Shown: in pieces, positions 1 through 8,027 of the stretch
How positions within the stretch are numbered: position 1 is the first letter of the stretch
How the letters are laid out: every line of letters starts with the position of its first letter
Source of the DNA: Desulforamulus putei DSM 12395
GTDB taxonomy: Bacteria; Bacillota; Desulfotomaculia; Desulfotomaculales; Desulfotomaculaceae
Reading direction: 5' to 3'
Length of the DNA: 64,000 nt
Assembly: GCF_900129195.1 (NCBI RefSeq)
Contig: NZ_FQUY01000005.1
Coordinates: 62,001-126,000 of the forward strand
Program-made: the position numbers and the translations under genes
Notes under the pieces: model-generated
What the model was told of the DNA's origin: nothing
Database searches by the model: none
Seen by the model: the letters and a program-made list of their open reading frames with translations, nothing else

Positions 1-77
1 CCTTCTTCCCGGGCCTTGAGATACGCCTCAATGGGAAGAACCTTGTTCTCCTGATCATTGAACCTCTCTTCACTCAT
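1..77 (-). CDS. Partial gene translationally coupled to the ECF sigma factor, possible anti-sigma factor
   Basis: Only the first 25 codons lie in the window (the start is at 77, the rest runs off the left edge). The visible protein begins MSEERFNDQENKVLP and is hydrophilic. Its ATG overlaps the sigma-factor stop codon by one base (TGATG), so it is translationally coupled to the ECF sigma gene. That arrangement is typical of a cognate anti-sigma factor, but no zinc-binding or membrane motif is visible in this fragment, so the function is inferred from position only. Confidence 0.55.
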   Translation of the reverse strand, partial: MSEERFNDQENKVLPIEAYLKAREE

Positions 78-613
78 CAGGCGCTTCCCCCTTCCCGAAC
101 ATATTTCTGCCTGAGTTGTTTAAGGGCCCGGTGATGCAGCATGCGGACGGCGGATTCTGTTTTGCCCAGAACCTCGGCAATTTGACCAAAGCGTAAATCG
201 CCGGCATAACGCAACGCCACCACATCCCGGTAATCCGGGGCCAAACCCTTCAATAACCGGCGAAGTTTTTTAACCTCTTCACCCTGCAGGACAGCCTCTT
301 CGGGACCGTCATCGGAACCCGCGACCAGTTCCAGCATGACATCCTGGGTAGCGTACTCTCGGCGGCCTCGCATGTAGTCCACGTATACATTGTGGGCTAT
401 ACGAAAGATCCAGGCCGCAAAGGGCCCATCGGCCCGGTATTTGCTAAAATTTTCCAGCGCCTTCATAAAGACGGCGGTGGTCAGATCGTCAGCATCCCAG
501 GTATTGTCCACCCGGTAGCGGAGATACCGGTTCACCGGTTCAAAGTAACGGTCATAGAGTTCTTCAAAGGGTAAATCCCCGTCCGGATGACGCTGGTTGG
601 TTGCTGGGGTCAT
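77..613 (-). CDS. ECF-type RNA polymerase sigma factor
   Basis: A 178-residue protein with the two-domain layout of extracytoplasmic-function sigma factors. Region 2 lies around residues 18-85 (FEELYDRYFEPVNRYLRYR, then DADDLTTAVFMKALENF and the core-binding/-10 stretch AAWIFRIAHNVYVDYMR). Region 4, a helix-turn-helix for the -35 element, lies around residues 125-170 (DYRDVVALRYAGDLRFGQIA followed by the ESAVRMLHHRALKQL helix). Length is normal for the family. The ribosome binding site GAGGTAG precedes the ATG. It is followed by a coupled gene that may encode its anti-sigma factor. A 12-bp palindrome TTGAGTACTCAA lies about 40 bases upstream and may mark a control region. Target genes are unknown. 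Confidence 0.9.
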   Translation of the reverse strand: MTPATNQRHPDGDLPFEELYDRYFEPVNRYLRYRVDNTWDADDLTTAVFMKALENFSKYRADGPFAAWIFRIAHNVYVDYMRGRREYATQDVMLELVAGSDDGPEEAVLQGEEVKKLRRLLKGLAPDYRDVVALRYAGDLRFGQIAEVLGKTESAVRMLHHRALKQLRQKYVREGGSA

Positions 614-646
614 TTTTCTACCTCATTTCGCGGTTGTACGGTATTT

Positions 647-658
647 TTGAGTACTCAA
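647..658. promoter_or_regulatory. 12-bp palindrome upstream of the ECF sigma gene
   Basis: TTGAGTACTCAA is a perfect palindrome about 35 bases upstream of the sigma-factor start. It is flanked by GGTTG and CAACC in inverted orientation. It could be an operator, but no protein is assigned. Confidence 0.3.
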
Positions 659-702
659 CCATAAAGACGGCAGATGTCAAATAAATGTAACGCCTGGAAC
701 AG

Positions 703-735
703 AAAAGGCCGCCACAATTTGCGGCGGACCTTCTC
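703..735 (-). terminator. Rho-independent terminator after glpX
   Basis: Read on the minus strand, a GC-rich stem (AGG-T-CCGCC / GGCGG-CCT with one bulged base) is followed by TTTTCT. It lies 12 bases past the glpX stop codon. Confidence 0.7.
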
Positions 736-746
736 CGGTTATCAAA

Positions 747-1715
747 TTACTCCATTACTAAATGAGGCTTATTGGGAATGCAGTGCAAGGCCCTAATCCA
801 GCGGACGGTTTTGGTGCGGGCCCGCATAACGATGGAGTGGGTTTCCGCCCGGTCGTTACCCACAAACCGGACACCCCTGAGGAGTTCCCCGTCGGTGACA
901 CCGGTGGCGGCAAAGATGGCGTCTTCCCCCCGTACCATGTCATCCATCATCAGGATCTGCCTGGGATCCTTCAGACCCATTTTTACGCAGCGATCATATT
1001 CTTCCTGATTGGCCGGGGCCAGGCGTCCCTGCATTTCGCCGCCCAGAGCCTTAATGGCGGCGGCGGAGATGACACCCTCCGGTGCTCCCCCGGTGCCGAT
1101 ATAAAGATCAATACCGGTTTCCTCAAAGCAGGTGGCAATGGCAGCCCCCACATCCCCGTCACTGAATAATCTAACCCTGGCGCCGGTACGGCGTACCGCC
1201 TCAATAATTTGGGCGTGTCTCTCCCGCTCCAAAATCATTACGGTGCAATCCTGAATTCTCTTGCGGTTGGCCCGGGCAACAATCTCCAGGGTTCTGGGAA
1301 TGGGGTCGTCGATATGAATCAACCCGGCGGCCCTGGGCCCTACGGCAATTTTCTCCATATACATATCCGGGGCATGCAGCAGGTTGCCCTTGTCGGAAAT
1401 AGCCACCACCGCCAGGGCGTTGTTCAGGCCCTTGGCCACAATGTTGGTGCCTTCCAGGGGATCCACAGCCACGTCAACTTCCGGTCCCTGGCCGGTACCG
1501 ACCTTTTCACCGATATAGAGCATCGGGGCTTCGTCCATCTCCCCTTCCCCTATGACTACGGTGCCATTTATATTGACGGAATCAAACATCGCCCTCATGG
1601 CACTGGTGGCCGCCTGGTCCGCCTCATGTTTCTTGCCTCTTCCCATCCAGCGGGAAGAGGCAAGGGCTGCCACCTCCGTGACCCTGACAATCTCCAGAGC
1701 AAGCTCTCTATCCAC
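747..1715 (-). CDS. glpX: Fructose-1,6-bisphosphatase class II (GlpX)
   Basis: A 322-residue cytoplasmic metal-dependent phosphatase of gluconeogenesis that converts fructose 1,6-bisphosphate to fructose 6-phosphate. The GlpX fold is recognisable from [20 protein letters not shown] near the N-terminus, the metal site [13 protein letters not shown], the signature [15 protein letters not shown], and [18 protein letters not shown] in the C-terminal half. A longer frame opens at 1805, but the GTG at 1715 is preceded at eight bases by a perfect AAGGAGG and gives the family N-terminus ([14 protein letters not shown]), so I chose it. An extended -10 promoter lies just upstream and a terminator just downstream, so it is probably monocistronic. 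Confidence 0.95.
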   Translation of the reverse strand: MDRELALEIVRVTEVAALASSRWMGRGKKHEADQAATSAMRAMFDSVNINGTVVIGEGEMDEAPMLYIGEKVGTGQGPEVDVAVDPLEGTNIVAKGLNNALAVVAISDKGNLLHAPDMYMEKIAVGPRAAGLIHIDDPIPRTLEIVARANRKRIQDCTVMILERERHAQIIEAVRRTGARVRLFSDGDVGAAIATCFEETGIDLYIGTGGAPEGVISAAAIKALGGEMQGRLAPANQEEYDRCVKMGLKDPRQILMMDDMVRGEDAIFAATGVTDGELLRGVRFVGNDRAETHSIVMRARTKTVRWIRALHCIPNKPHLVME

Positions 1716-1755
1716 AATAAAGACCTCCTTAGAAATTGAACACTCTTTTGTTACT

Positions 1756-1764
1756 ATTATAGCA
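1756..1764 (-). promoter_or_regulatory. Extended -10 promoter of glpX
   Basis: On the minus strand TGCTATAAT is a perfect extended -10 element about 40 bases upstream of the glpX GTG start. No good -35 is visible at the normal spacing, which is usual for extended -10 promoters. Confidence 0.6.
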
Positions 1765-1796
1765 CCCCCGGAACAAGATAGAACGAATTTTTTCAC

Positions 1797-1825
1797 TTGA
1801 CACAAATACCGATATTATCTAAACT
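1797..1825 (+). promoter_or_regulatory. Sigma-A type promoter for the 49-residue protein gene
   Basis: TTGACA (1797-1802), a 17-base spacer, then TAAACT (1820-1825). It is divergent from the glpX promoter and reads into the small gene starting at 1895. Confidence 0.6.
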
Positions 1826-1894
1826 TAACCCAATATTAATTCCAAATTCATTTTAAGGTGGTAATATAGAAGCAAAGGAAAGGAGGCATCAGAT

Positions 1895-2044
1895 ATGTCC
1901 GAAAAGGAAAAAGCCATTCAGGCGCTCACTCAAATTATTGCGCAGAACGAAGCGCGTCAAGAGAAACAGCAGGAGTTGAAGGATTGGTTCACCCGCTTGA
2001 ACAATGACTTGATGAAAGCAATAAAGTTCCTGCAACAGGCTTAG
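1895..2044 (+). CDS. Small coiled-coil hypothetical protein (49 aa)
   Basis: A short reading frame starting MSEKEKAIQALTQII and ending AIKFLQQA. It has a strong ribosome binding site (AAAGGAGG, seven bases before the ATG) and its own promoter. It is almost entirely helix-forming and rich in Q, E and K, with a heptad-like spacing of I, L and F residues, so a short amphipathic or coiled-coil helix is likely. A T-rich run directly after the stop may be its terminator. I do not recognise a family. The ribosome binding site, promoter and codon use argue that it is a real gene. Confidence 0.7.
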   Translation: MSEKEKAIQALTQIIAQNEARQEKQQELKDWFTRLNNDLMKAIKFLQQA

Positions 2045-2130
2045 GAAGGCCTTTTTTTATTGCCTTTTTGGAGATAGATGCTAAAATAGAACTGTAGGTT
2101 TTGCAATTTTGGTTAACGGAGGATTAAGAA

Positions 2131-3339
2131 ATGCAGGAATACACAGAGGCCCGGCGAAAACGGGACTTTTTTCTTTTTATTTTAACCGGGGCTTTTCTGG
2201 GGCTGTATGCCGGCCTTTATGACCCGTCCTTTAATAACTATTTAAACGATGTATTTCATATCGGCGAGGTGGCCAGGGGAGGCTTGGAGTTTCCCCGGGA
2301 ACTACCCGGGTTTTTAGTGGTGTTTACCACCGGACTTTTGCTTTTTCTGCCCGACGTGCGAATTGCCATGGTGGCAAACCTGATTTTGGCCCTTGGACTG
2401 TTGGGTTTGGGTTTTCTCTCCCCCAGTTTTACCTGGGTGGTTGTCTGGATGATGGTTTGGAGTGTGGGGGCTCACCTCTATATGCCCCTGGAGTCCAGCA
2501 TCGGGGTGGCTTTATCCAAACCCGGCGAGGAAGGCAAGCGTCTGGGCCAACTGGGCGCCGTCAAGACCGCGGCCTCCCTGGGGGGGTTCTTGCTGGTGTG
2601 GTTGGGCTTTCGTTATTTTAATATGAGTTACAGTCTGATCTTTACACTGGCTGGGCTTTGTGCCGTTGCCGCCGCTGTCTGCCTGCTGTTGATGACGCCA
2701 CGACCAAGTAAGACCAGGCGTCAGAGACTGCTCTTTAAGCGCAAATATATGCTTTTTTACTGGCTTAACGTACTTTTTGGCGCCCGTAAACAGGTCTTTC
2801 TTACCTTTGCACCCTGGGTTTTGATTAAAGTCTTTAACCAGCCGGTGACAACCTTTGCGGCGCTGGGACTGGTGTGCACAATAGCGGGTATTCCCTTCCG
2901 GGCTTTGCTGGGCAGAGCCATCGATAAGTTTGGCGAACGGGCCGTCATCGTCACCGAGTCCCTTTTGCTGGCACTGGTATGCCTGGGCTACGGTTTTGCC
3001 AAAGAACTTGGGCTGGGGAGCCTGGCCATCTGGCTTGTCTTTTTGTGCTACGTGGGGGACCAGCTTCTTTTTGCCTGCAACATGGCCCGGGCCACCTATT
3101 TAAATAAAATTGCCGACTCTCCGGACGATTTAACACCCACCCTGTCCATGGGTCTTACCATTGACCATGCCGTATCCATGACCATCCCCTTCTTCGGGGG
3201 CCTGTTGTGGATGAAGCTTGGCTACCAGTATGTTTTCCTGGTGGCAGCGGCCATTGCCCTGCTCAATTTCTTCGCAGCCCTAAAAATTCCTACTGCCAGA
3301 TCTATGGCCCGGCAATCATCTGTAAGCGCTGACTTATAG
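2131..3339 (+). CDS. Major facilitator superfamily transporter
   Basis: A 402-residue integral membrane protein with about 12 hydrophobic segments; examples are FFLFILTGAFLGLYAGLY near residue 15, a paired segment near residues 70-105, and the last helix YVFLVAAAIALLNFFAALKI. A polar central loop (TPRPSKTRRQRLLFKRK, near residue 190) divides the two six-helix halves, as in MFS carriers. The ribosome binding site ACGGAGG precedes the ATG. Substrate cannot be told from the sequence. Its last bases overlap the convergent RluA-type gene by six bases, so the two transcripts meet end to end. Confidence 0.85.
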   Translation: MQEYTEARRKRDFFLFILTGAFLGLYAGLYDPSFNNYLNDVFHIGEVARGGLEFPRELPGFLVVFTTGLLLFLPDVRIAMVANLILALGLLGLGFLSPSFTWVVVWMMVWSVGAHLYMPLESSIGVALSKPGEEGKRLGQLGAVKTAASLGGFLLVWLGFRYFNMSYSLIFTLAGLCAVAAAVCLLLMTPRPSKTRRQRLLFKRKYMLFYWLNVLFGARKQVFLTFAPWVLIKVFNQPVTTFAALGLVCTIAGIPFRALLGRAIDKFGERAVIVTESLLLALVCLGYGFAKELGLGSLAIWLVFLCYVGDQLLFACNMARATYLNKIADSPDDLTPTLSMGLTIDHAVSMTIPFFGGLLWMKLGYQYVFLVAAAIALLNFFAALKIPTARSMARQSSVSADL

Positions 3340-4242
3340 CAAAACCTTCATCACTTTTCTCATATCCGCCGGCAACGGGCAAGCCAGTTTTACAGGTTCA
3401 CCACTGCCAGGATGCCGAAAGGCCAGGTATGCGCAATGCAGAGCCTGGCGTTTTATCTGGCTGTCATCACCTCCATAGAGGGTATCCCCCAGTAAGGGAT
3501 GACCCAGGTGGGCCATATGAACCCGCACTTGATGGGTTCGGCCTGTCTCCAATTCTACACAAACTAGGCTCGCCCCGGCAAATCGGCGCAGTACGGTATA
3601 ACGGCTCAGGGCAGGCTTGCCGGAGGCAGTAACGGCCCGTTTGATAATGCTGCCTTCCGCCAGCCCAATGGGCGCGTTGATAACCCCCCTCGGGGATTGA
3701 CATCGTCCTTCCACCAAAGCCAGGTAGCGGCGTGTAAACAAGCCTTGATTCATCTGCCTTTGCAATTGCTGTTGGGCATAGGGGTTTTTTGCCACCAGAA
3801 CCATGCCGGAGGTATCCCGGTCCAGTCGATGCACCGGCCGGAAACAATCCGTCGCTCCCTGCCCCAGCCAATGATAAAGAACGCCGTTGGCCAGGGTTCC
3901 TGTGGTTTCCGTGGTCAGAGGATGCACCAGCATCCCCGGGGGCTTATTGACGGCCAGAAGATCCTGGTCCTCATAGATAAACTCCAGGACCATCTTCTGG
4001 GGAATGATGCTTGTCCCCCGGGTTACCATTAACAGTTCCAGCACCTCCCCGGGCTTCACAGACACATTGGTTTTGACCGGTATGCCGTTTAGTAAAATAT
4101 TTCCTTTTCTTTTGGCGCTGCGCATTAAACTGCGAGACACCCCTAACCCTTGTCTCAGCACCCTTTCCACTGTCCAACCATCCATATGCTCATCGATACA
4201 CTTTTTAATTCGGGCATCCCCTGGTTTTTGTTCCACCGTCAA
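3334..4242 (-). CDS. RluA-family 23S rRNA/tRNA pseudouridine synthase
   Basis: A 302-residue enzyme that isomerises uridine to pseudouridine in structured RNA. An S4 RNA-binding domain occupies about residues 18-80 (GWTVERVLRQGLGVSRSLM, then GNILLNGIPV). The catalytic domain follows, with the family signature PVHRLDRDTSGMVLVAKN at about 134-151; the Asp of RLD is the catalytic residue. ETGRTHQVRVHMAHLGHPLLGD is the conserved C-terminal motif. RluD-like by domain order, but assignment of the exact RNA target needs comparison. It sits alone between convergent and divergent neighbours. Confidence 0.92.
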   Translation of the reverse strand: MTVEQKPGDARIKKCIDEHMDGWTVERVLRQGLGVSRSLMRSAKRKGNILLNGIPVKTNVSVKPGEVLELLMVTRGTSIIPQKMVLEFIYEDQDLLAVNKPPGMLVHPLTTETTGTLANGVLYHWLGQGATDCFRPVHRLDRDTSGMVLVAKNPYAQQQLQRQMNQGLFTRRYLALVEGRCQSPRGVINAPIGLAEGSIIKRAVTASGKPALSRYTVLRRFAGASLVCVELETGRTHQVRVHMAHLGHPLLGDTLYGGDDSQIKRQALHCAYLAFRHPGSGEPVKLACPLPADMRKVMKVLL

Positions 4243-4505
4243 AGGCCCTCCCAGTCATATTTCATACTATTATAGCCTGAACAGTCTGTAAAAGGGTATT
4301 TTCCAATGTTAAAATTGGCAGCCATCAATTCTTGTTATTTAGGCAATCTGCAAGACGAGGGCGAATAAAAATGAAAACATGATGCTACCCCTGGTTTAAT
4401 ACAAATGTAACATTTTACCGTTGTTTTAAAGGCAGGATTTAAGGGTTCCAAAGTCTAATTATTAATGTTTAGATTGAACTATTCTGTTAAAAGGGGGGAC
4501 CACCA

Positions 4506-5045
4506 ATGCTAGCCAATAGTCTGGCAGAAAAAAGGGAATTGATTGTCTGGTTTCTGCGTACCAACCGGTTGAAAAAACCTGAAGCGGCCCGTATACTGGA
4601 GTACATCAGGGATAACAAGAATTTATTGGCCAGAGTCGAATTCACCAACAAGCTGTCTGACAAAAAGGATGCCCTGCTTGTTTCCGCGGTGTATACCAAC
4701 ACCTTCCCCTTTGATTTCCGATTGAACAATGTCAGTTATGGCTCAGTGGATGAAGTTCTTCATCAGCTAAAAAATAATCCTCCCAAAAAGTTATTTATGT
4801 GGCTTTCCTATGCCAGCCCGCCGGGCTGCAAACTGTGCGCCCGTTCCAATAAAAGACAGGTTAAAGCCATGCCCAACCCGGTCTCGGCAGCCCACAGAAT
4901 GCTGGTGGAGGCAGTACGAACGGTTAACCGCAGAGAGGCCCGCCGGAAAGCGTTAATGGCAAGGATTGACAAGTCTCTGGATGAAAAGAACCTGCAGGAG
5001 TTTAAACGCTTAACCGAGGAACTGCAAAGACTCTCTTATGAATAA
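4506..5045 (+). CDS. ypiB: YpiB family protein (UPF0302 domain plus IDEAL domain)
   Basis: A 179-residue cytoplasmic protein. Residues 1-95 match the UPF0302 pattern (AEKRELIVWFLRTNRLKKPE, then ILEYI and FPFDFRLNN). The C-terminus (ARIDKSLDEKNLQEFKRLTE) matches the IDEAL motif, a short helical module found in Firmicutes proteins including YpiB. It differs from the Bacillus protein by a longer middle section that contains a CxxC pair (PPGCKLCARSN). Role in the cell is poorly known. The ribosome binding site AAAGGGGGG lies close to the ATG and a terminator follows, so it is monocistronic. Confidence 0.75.
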   Translation: MLANSLAEKRELIVWFLRTNRLKKPEAARILEYIRDNKNLLARVEFTNKLSDKKDALLVSAVYTNTFPFDFRLNNVSYGSVDEVLHQLKNNPPKKLFMWLSYASPPGCKLCARSNKRQVKAMPNPVSAAHRMLVEAVRTVNRREARRKALMARIDKSLDEKNLQEFKRLTEELQRLSYE

Positions 5046-5060
5046 AGATATGATTGGCAA

Positions 5061-5085
5061 GCCCCCCGGGAAACCGGGGGTTTGT
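5061..5085 (+). terminator. Terminator after ypiB
   Basis: CCCCGG-GAAA-CCGGGG stem and tetraloop followed by TTTGT, 16 bases after the stop codon. Confidence 0.75.
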
Positions 5086-5184
5086 ATTAATTTGATTCAA
5101 TAAAATACATTGTCATAAAAAGGTAAATGTACCCATTTGTAGTATTTATTAAATATGTTCCATTAATTTATCGAGAGGTTTTTT

Positions 5185-7917
5185 ATGAAACTTCGATTTT
5201 TTATTCGTGTATTTATTACCCGGGCAAAAAAATTAACCTTGCTGCTTTCTAAACCCAAGCATCAGGAACGAGAGTTGAAGGACTATATTGACAACCTGAT
5301 TACTCTCAATGCCAAAGTAGCTCCCGACGGCACTCTGCTACTGGTCAACGAAACGGCAGCAGGGTATATTCATATGCGTCCCGAAGAACTGGTGGGTAAA
5401 AAAATATGGGACACTCCCTGGTGGAATTATGACATTCAAGTCATTGAACAACTGAAAAATGCCGTTCAAAAGGCTGCCTCGGGACAAACCGTCTATTTTG
5501 AAGCTAAGAATTTCATTGGCCCGGATAAATTTATCTATCTGGATTTTACCCTTAACCCTGTTCTTGATAAAAATAATGAAGTGCTTTATCTGGTGGCAGA
5601 GGGCCGGGACATCACCGAGCGAAAATTAATGGAACAGAATCTGATGGCGGCAAACGAAGAACTGGTGGCTATTAATGAAGAACTTGTTGCCATCGAAGAG
5701 GAGCTAAGGATTTCCAATGAAGAAATTTACCGTGCCCACCAAAAACTTTACAACATTTTAGAAAGCATCACCGACGCTTTCTTTGCGGTAAACCACAGAT
5801 GGGAAATAACGTATATGAACAGCGAAGCCGAAAAGTTATTGGAAATAAAGAAAGCGGAGGTCATTGGGAAACACCTGTGGGAGCAGTTCCCCCAGTTAGT
5901 TGACACGTTTCTTTACAAGCAACTCAATAAGGTCATGGCAGAGCAAACCTATGCCCATTTTGAATTTTTCTACATACCCGGGGCAAAGTGGTTTAACATT
6001 CATGTTTATCCTTCACCGGACGGTTTATCCGTTTATTTCCATGATATTACCGAATACAAGCTGGCTCAGGAAAAATTATTCTATCAAAACCAGTACCTGA
6101 CCTCCCTTCACGAGACAGCCCTAGCCTTAATGAACCGGCTGAACCTTGATGAACTGTTGGAAGCCATTGCTTCCCGGGCCGCTGCCCTTCTGGGCACTGA
6201 ACACGGCTGGATTTACCTGGTCACCACTGACCGGTCGGAAATCGTCCTGCGCCTGGGTATTGGGATTTATAAAAAGTTTGCCGGTTTTCGCATGAGAACC
6301 GGGGAAGGCTTGTCCGGCAAAGTCTGGGAAACCGGTGAACCGATCATTATTGATGACTATTCCACCTGGTCCGGCCGTTCACCCAATTTTAACGTCCCGG
6401 ATGTTCACGGCGCAGTGGCAGTGCCGCTAAAATCAGGACAAGAGGTCATCGGGGTTATCGGTATGGCTTTCCTGGAGGAAGAGAAAATAATTGGTTCCGA
6501 ACACTTATCCCTATTAACCGGCTTTGCCCAATTGGCTTCCATTGCCCTGGATAATGCCAGGTTATACAATGCCGCTCAGCAGGAACTGGCTGAACGCAGG
6601 CGGATGGAAGAAATCCTGAGACACATGGCCTACCACGATTCTCTCACCGGGCTGCCCAACCGGCTGCTGTTCAACGACCGTCTTTCGGTGGCAATTATCC
6701 AAGCCGGTCGTAACAGGAAAATGCTGGCCGTTATGTTTTTGGATCTGGACTATTTTAAGCTGGTCAATGATACGCTGGGCCACGATATAGGTGACCGTTT
6801 GTTAAAAGGAATTGCCAACCGGTTGACCCGCCTATTGCGCAAAGGGGATACCATTGCCCGCATCGGTGGGGATGAGTTTGCCATTCTGCTAAATGACATT
6901 ACCAGGCACGAGGGTGCGTCCACAGTGGCGCAAAAAATTATTGATACTCTTAAGGAACCCTGGATTATCGGCAGCCACGAGTTTCATATTACCACCAGCA
7001 TCGGCATCGCCCTGTACCCCAATGACGGGGAGGATGTTGAAACATTAATGAAGAATGCTGATGCCGCCATGTACCATGCCAAGGAAGCGGGGCGCAATAA
7101 TTTCCAGTTTTATACGCCTGCCATGAATGCCAAAACACTAAAACGGCTGGAACTGGAAAACAACCTCCGCCGGGCCTTGGAGCGGGATGAGTTCGTTGTT
7201 TACTACCAGCCCCAGGTAGAAATTCAATCGGGTAAAATCATAGGGATGGAAGCCCTGGTTCGCTGGCAGCACCCCCATTTGGGTATGATTTTCCCCGGAG
7301 AATTTATTCCGGTGGCGGAAGATACCGGGTTGATTGTCTCCATTGGTGAACGGGTGCTGCGCTCCGCCTGTGCACAAAACAAATCATGGCAGGATGCCGG
7401 CTTCCCTCCCCTGCGGGTATCGGTAAACCTTTCCGCCCGTCAATTCCAGCAGCAAAATTTAGTCAAGCATGTGGCCCAGATACTCCGGGAAACAGGCCTG
7501 GATCCCCGGTGGTTGGAGTTGGAAATCACCGAAAGCCTGGCCATGAAGGATGTGGAGTTTACCGGGAAAAACCTGTTTGAGCTGAGAAAGATGGGTATCA
7601 CCATCGCCATCGACGACTTTGGGACCGGCTACTCTTCTTTAAGCTACCTCAAGCGCCTGCCCATCGACACTATCAAAATTGACCGTTCCTTTATCCGCGA
7701 CATTACCAGCGACCCGGATAACGCCTCCATTGTCAGCACCATTATTGTCCTGGCCCATAACCTTAAAATGAAGGTGATAGCTGAAGGGGTTGAAACAGAA
7801 GAACAGTTAAGCTTCCTACGGCAGCAGCAATGTGATGGGATGCAGGGTTATTTGTTTAGCGGTCCCCTGCTGGCAAAAGACCTGGAGGGGCTGTTAGCAG
7901 TTGCCAAGGTACTATGA
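5185..7917 (+). CDS. PAS-PAS-GAF-GGDEF-EAL cyclic-di-GMP signalling protein
   Basis: A 910-residue protein that probably both makes and degrades cyclic di-GMP. Order of domains: a basic N-terminus; PAS about 35-150 (ending VAEGRDITERK); a coiled coil about 150-185 (repeated NEELVAI heptads); PAS about 188-290 (ending YFHDITEYK); GAF about 305-460 (GEGLSGKVWETGEPIIID); GGDEF about 480-640 with an intact RIGGDEFAIL active site; and EAL about 650-905 with intact GMEALVRW, DDFGTGYSS and AEGVET. Both catalytic cores therefore look functional. No clear membrane segment is present, so sensing is cytoplasmic, possibly of a ligand bound by GAF or PAS. Transcribed alone, with a terminator downstream. 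Confidence 0.93.
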   Translation: MKLRFFIRVFITRAKKLTLLLSKPKHQERELKDYIDNLITLNAKVAPDGTLLLVNETAAGYIHMRPEELVGKKIWDTPWWNYDIQVIEQLKNAVQKAASGQTVYFEAKNFIGPDKFIYLDFTLNPVLDKNNEVLYLVAEGRDITERKLMEQNLMAANEELVAINEELVAIEEELRISNEEIYRAHQKLYNILESITDAFFAVNHRWEITYMNSEAEKLLEIKKAEVIGKHLWEQFPQLVDTFLYKQLNKVMAEQTYAHFEFFYIPGAKWFNIHVYPSPDGLSVYFHDITEYKLAQEKLFYQNQYLTSLHETALALMNRLNLDELLEAIASRAAALLGTEHGWIYLVTTDRSEIVLRLGIGIYKKFAGFRMRTGEGLSGKVWETGEPIIIDDYSTWSGRSPNFNVPDVHGAVAVPLKSGQEVIGVIGMAFLEEEKIIGSEHLSLLTGFAQLASIALDNARLYNAAQQELAERRRMEEILRHMAYHDSLTGLPNRLLFNDRLSVAIIQAGRNRKMLAVMFLDLDYFKLVNDTLGHDIGDRLLKGIANRLTRLLRKGDTIARIGGDEFAILLNDITRHEGASTVAQKIIDTLKEPWIIGSHEFHITTSIGIALYPNDGEDVETLMKNADAAMYHAKEAGRNNFQFYTPAMNAKTLKRLELENNLRRALERDEFVVYYQPQVEIQSGKIIGMEALVRWQHPHLGMIFPGEFIPVAEDTGLIVSIGERVLRSACAQNKSWQDAGFPPLRVSVNLSARQFQQQNLVKHVAQILRETGLDPRWLELEITESLAMKDVEFTGKNLFELRKMGITIAIDDFGTGYSSLSYLKRLPIDTIKIDRSFIRDITSDPDNASIVSTIIVLAHNLKMKVIAEGVETEEQLSFLRQQQCDGMQGYLFSGPLLAKDLEGLLAVAKVL

Positions 7918-7967
7918 AAGAGGAGAAAACAAAAGCCTATTCCAACCACTTATATAAGTTATATAAG

Positions 7968-7995
7968 ATGGCCGAATCCCGGCCATTTCTTTTTG
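7968..7995 (+). terminator. Terminator after the GGDEF-EAL gene
   Basis: ATGGCC-gaatccc-GGCCAT stem followed by TTCTTTTTG. Confidence 0.75.
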
Positions 7996-8027
7996 TGTTA
8001 CAATAGGATATAAAGGAGGATCAAGAA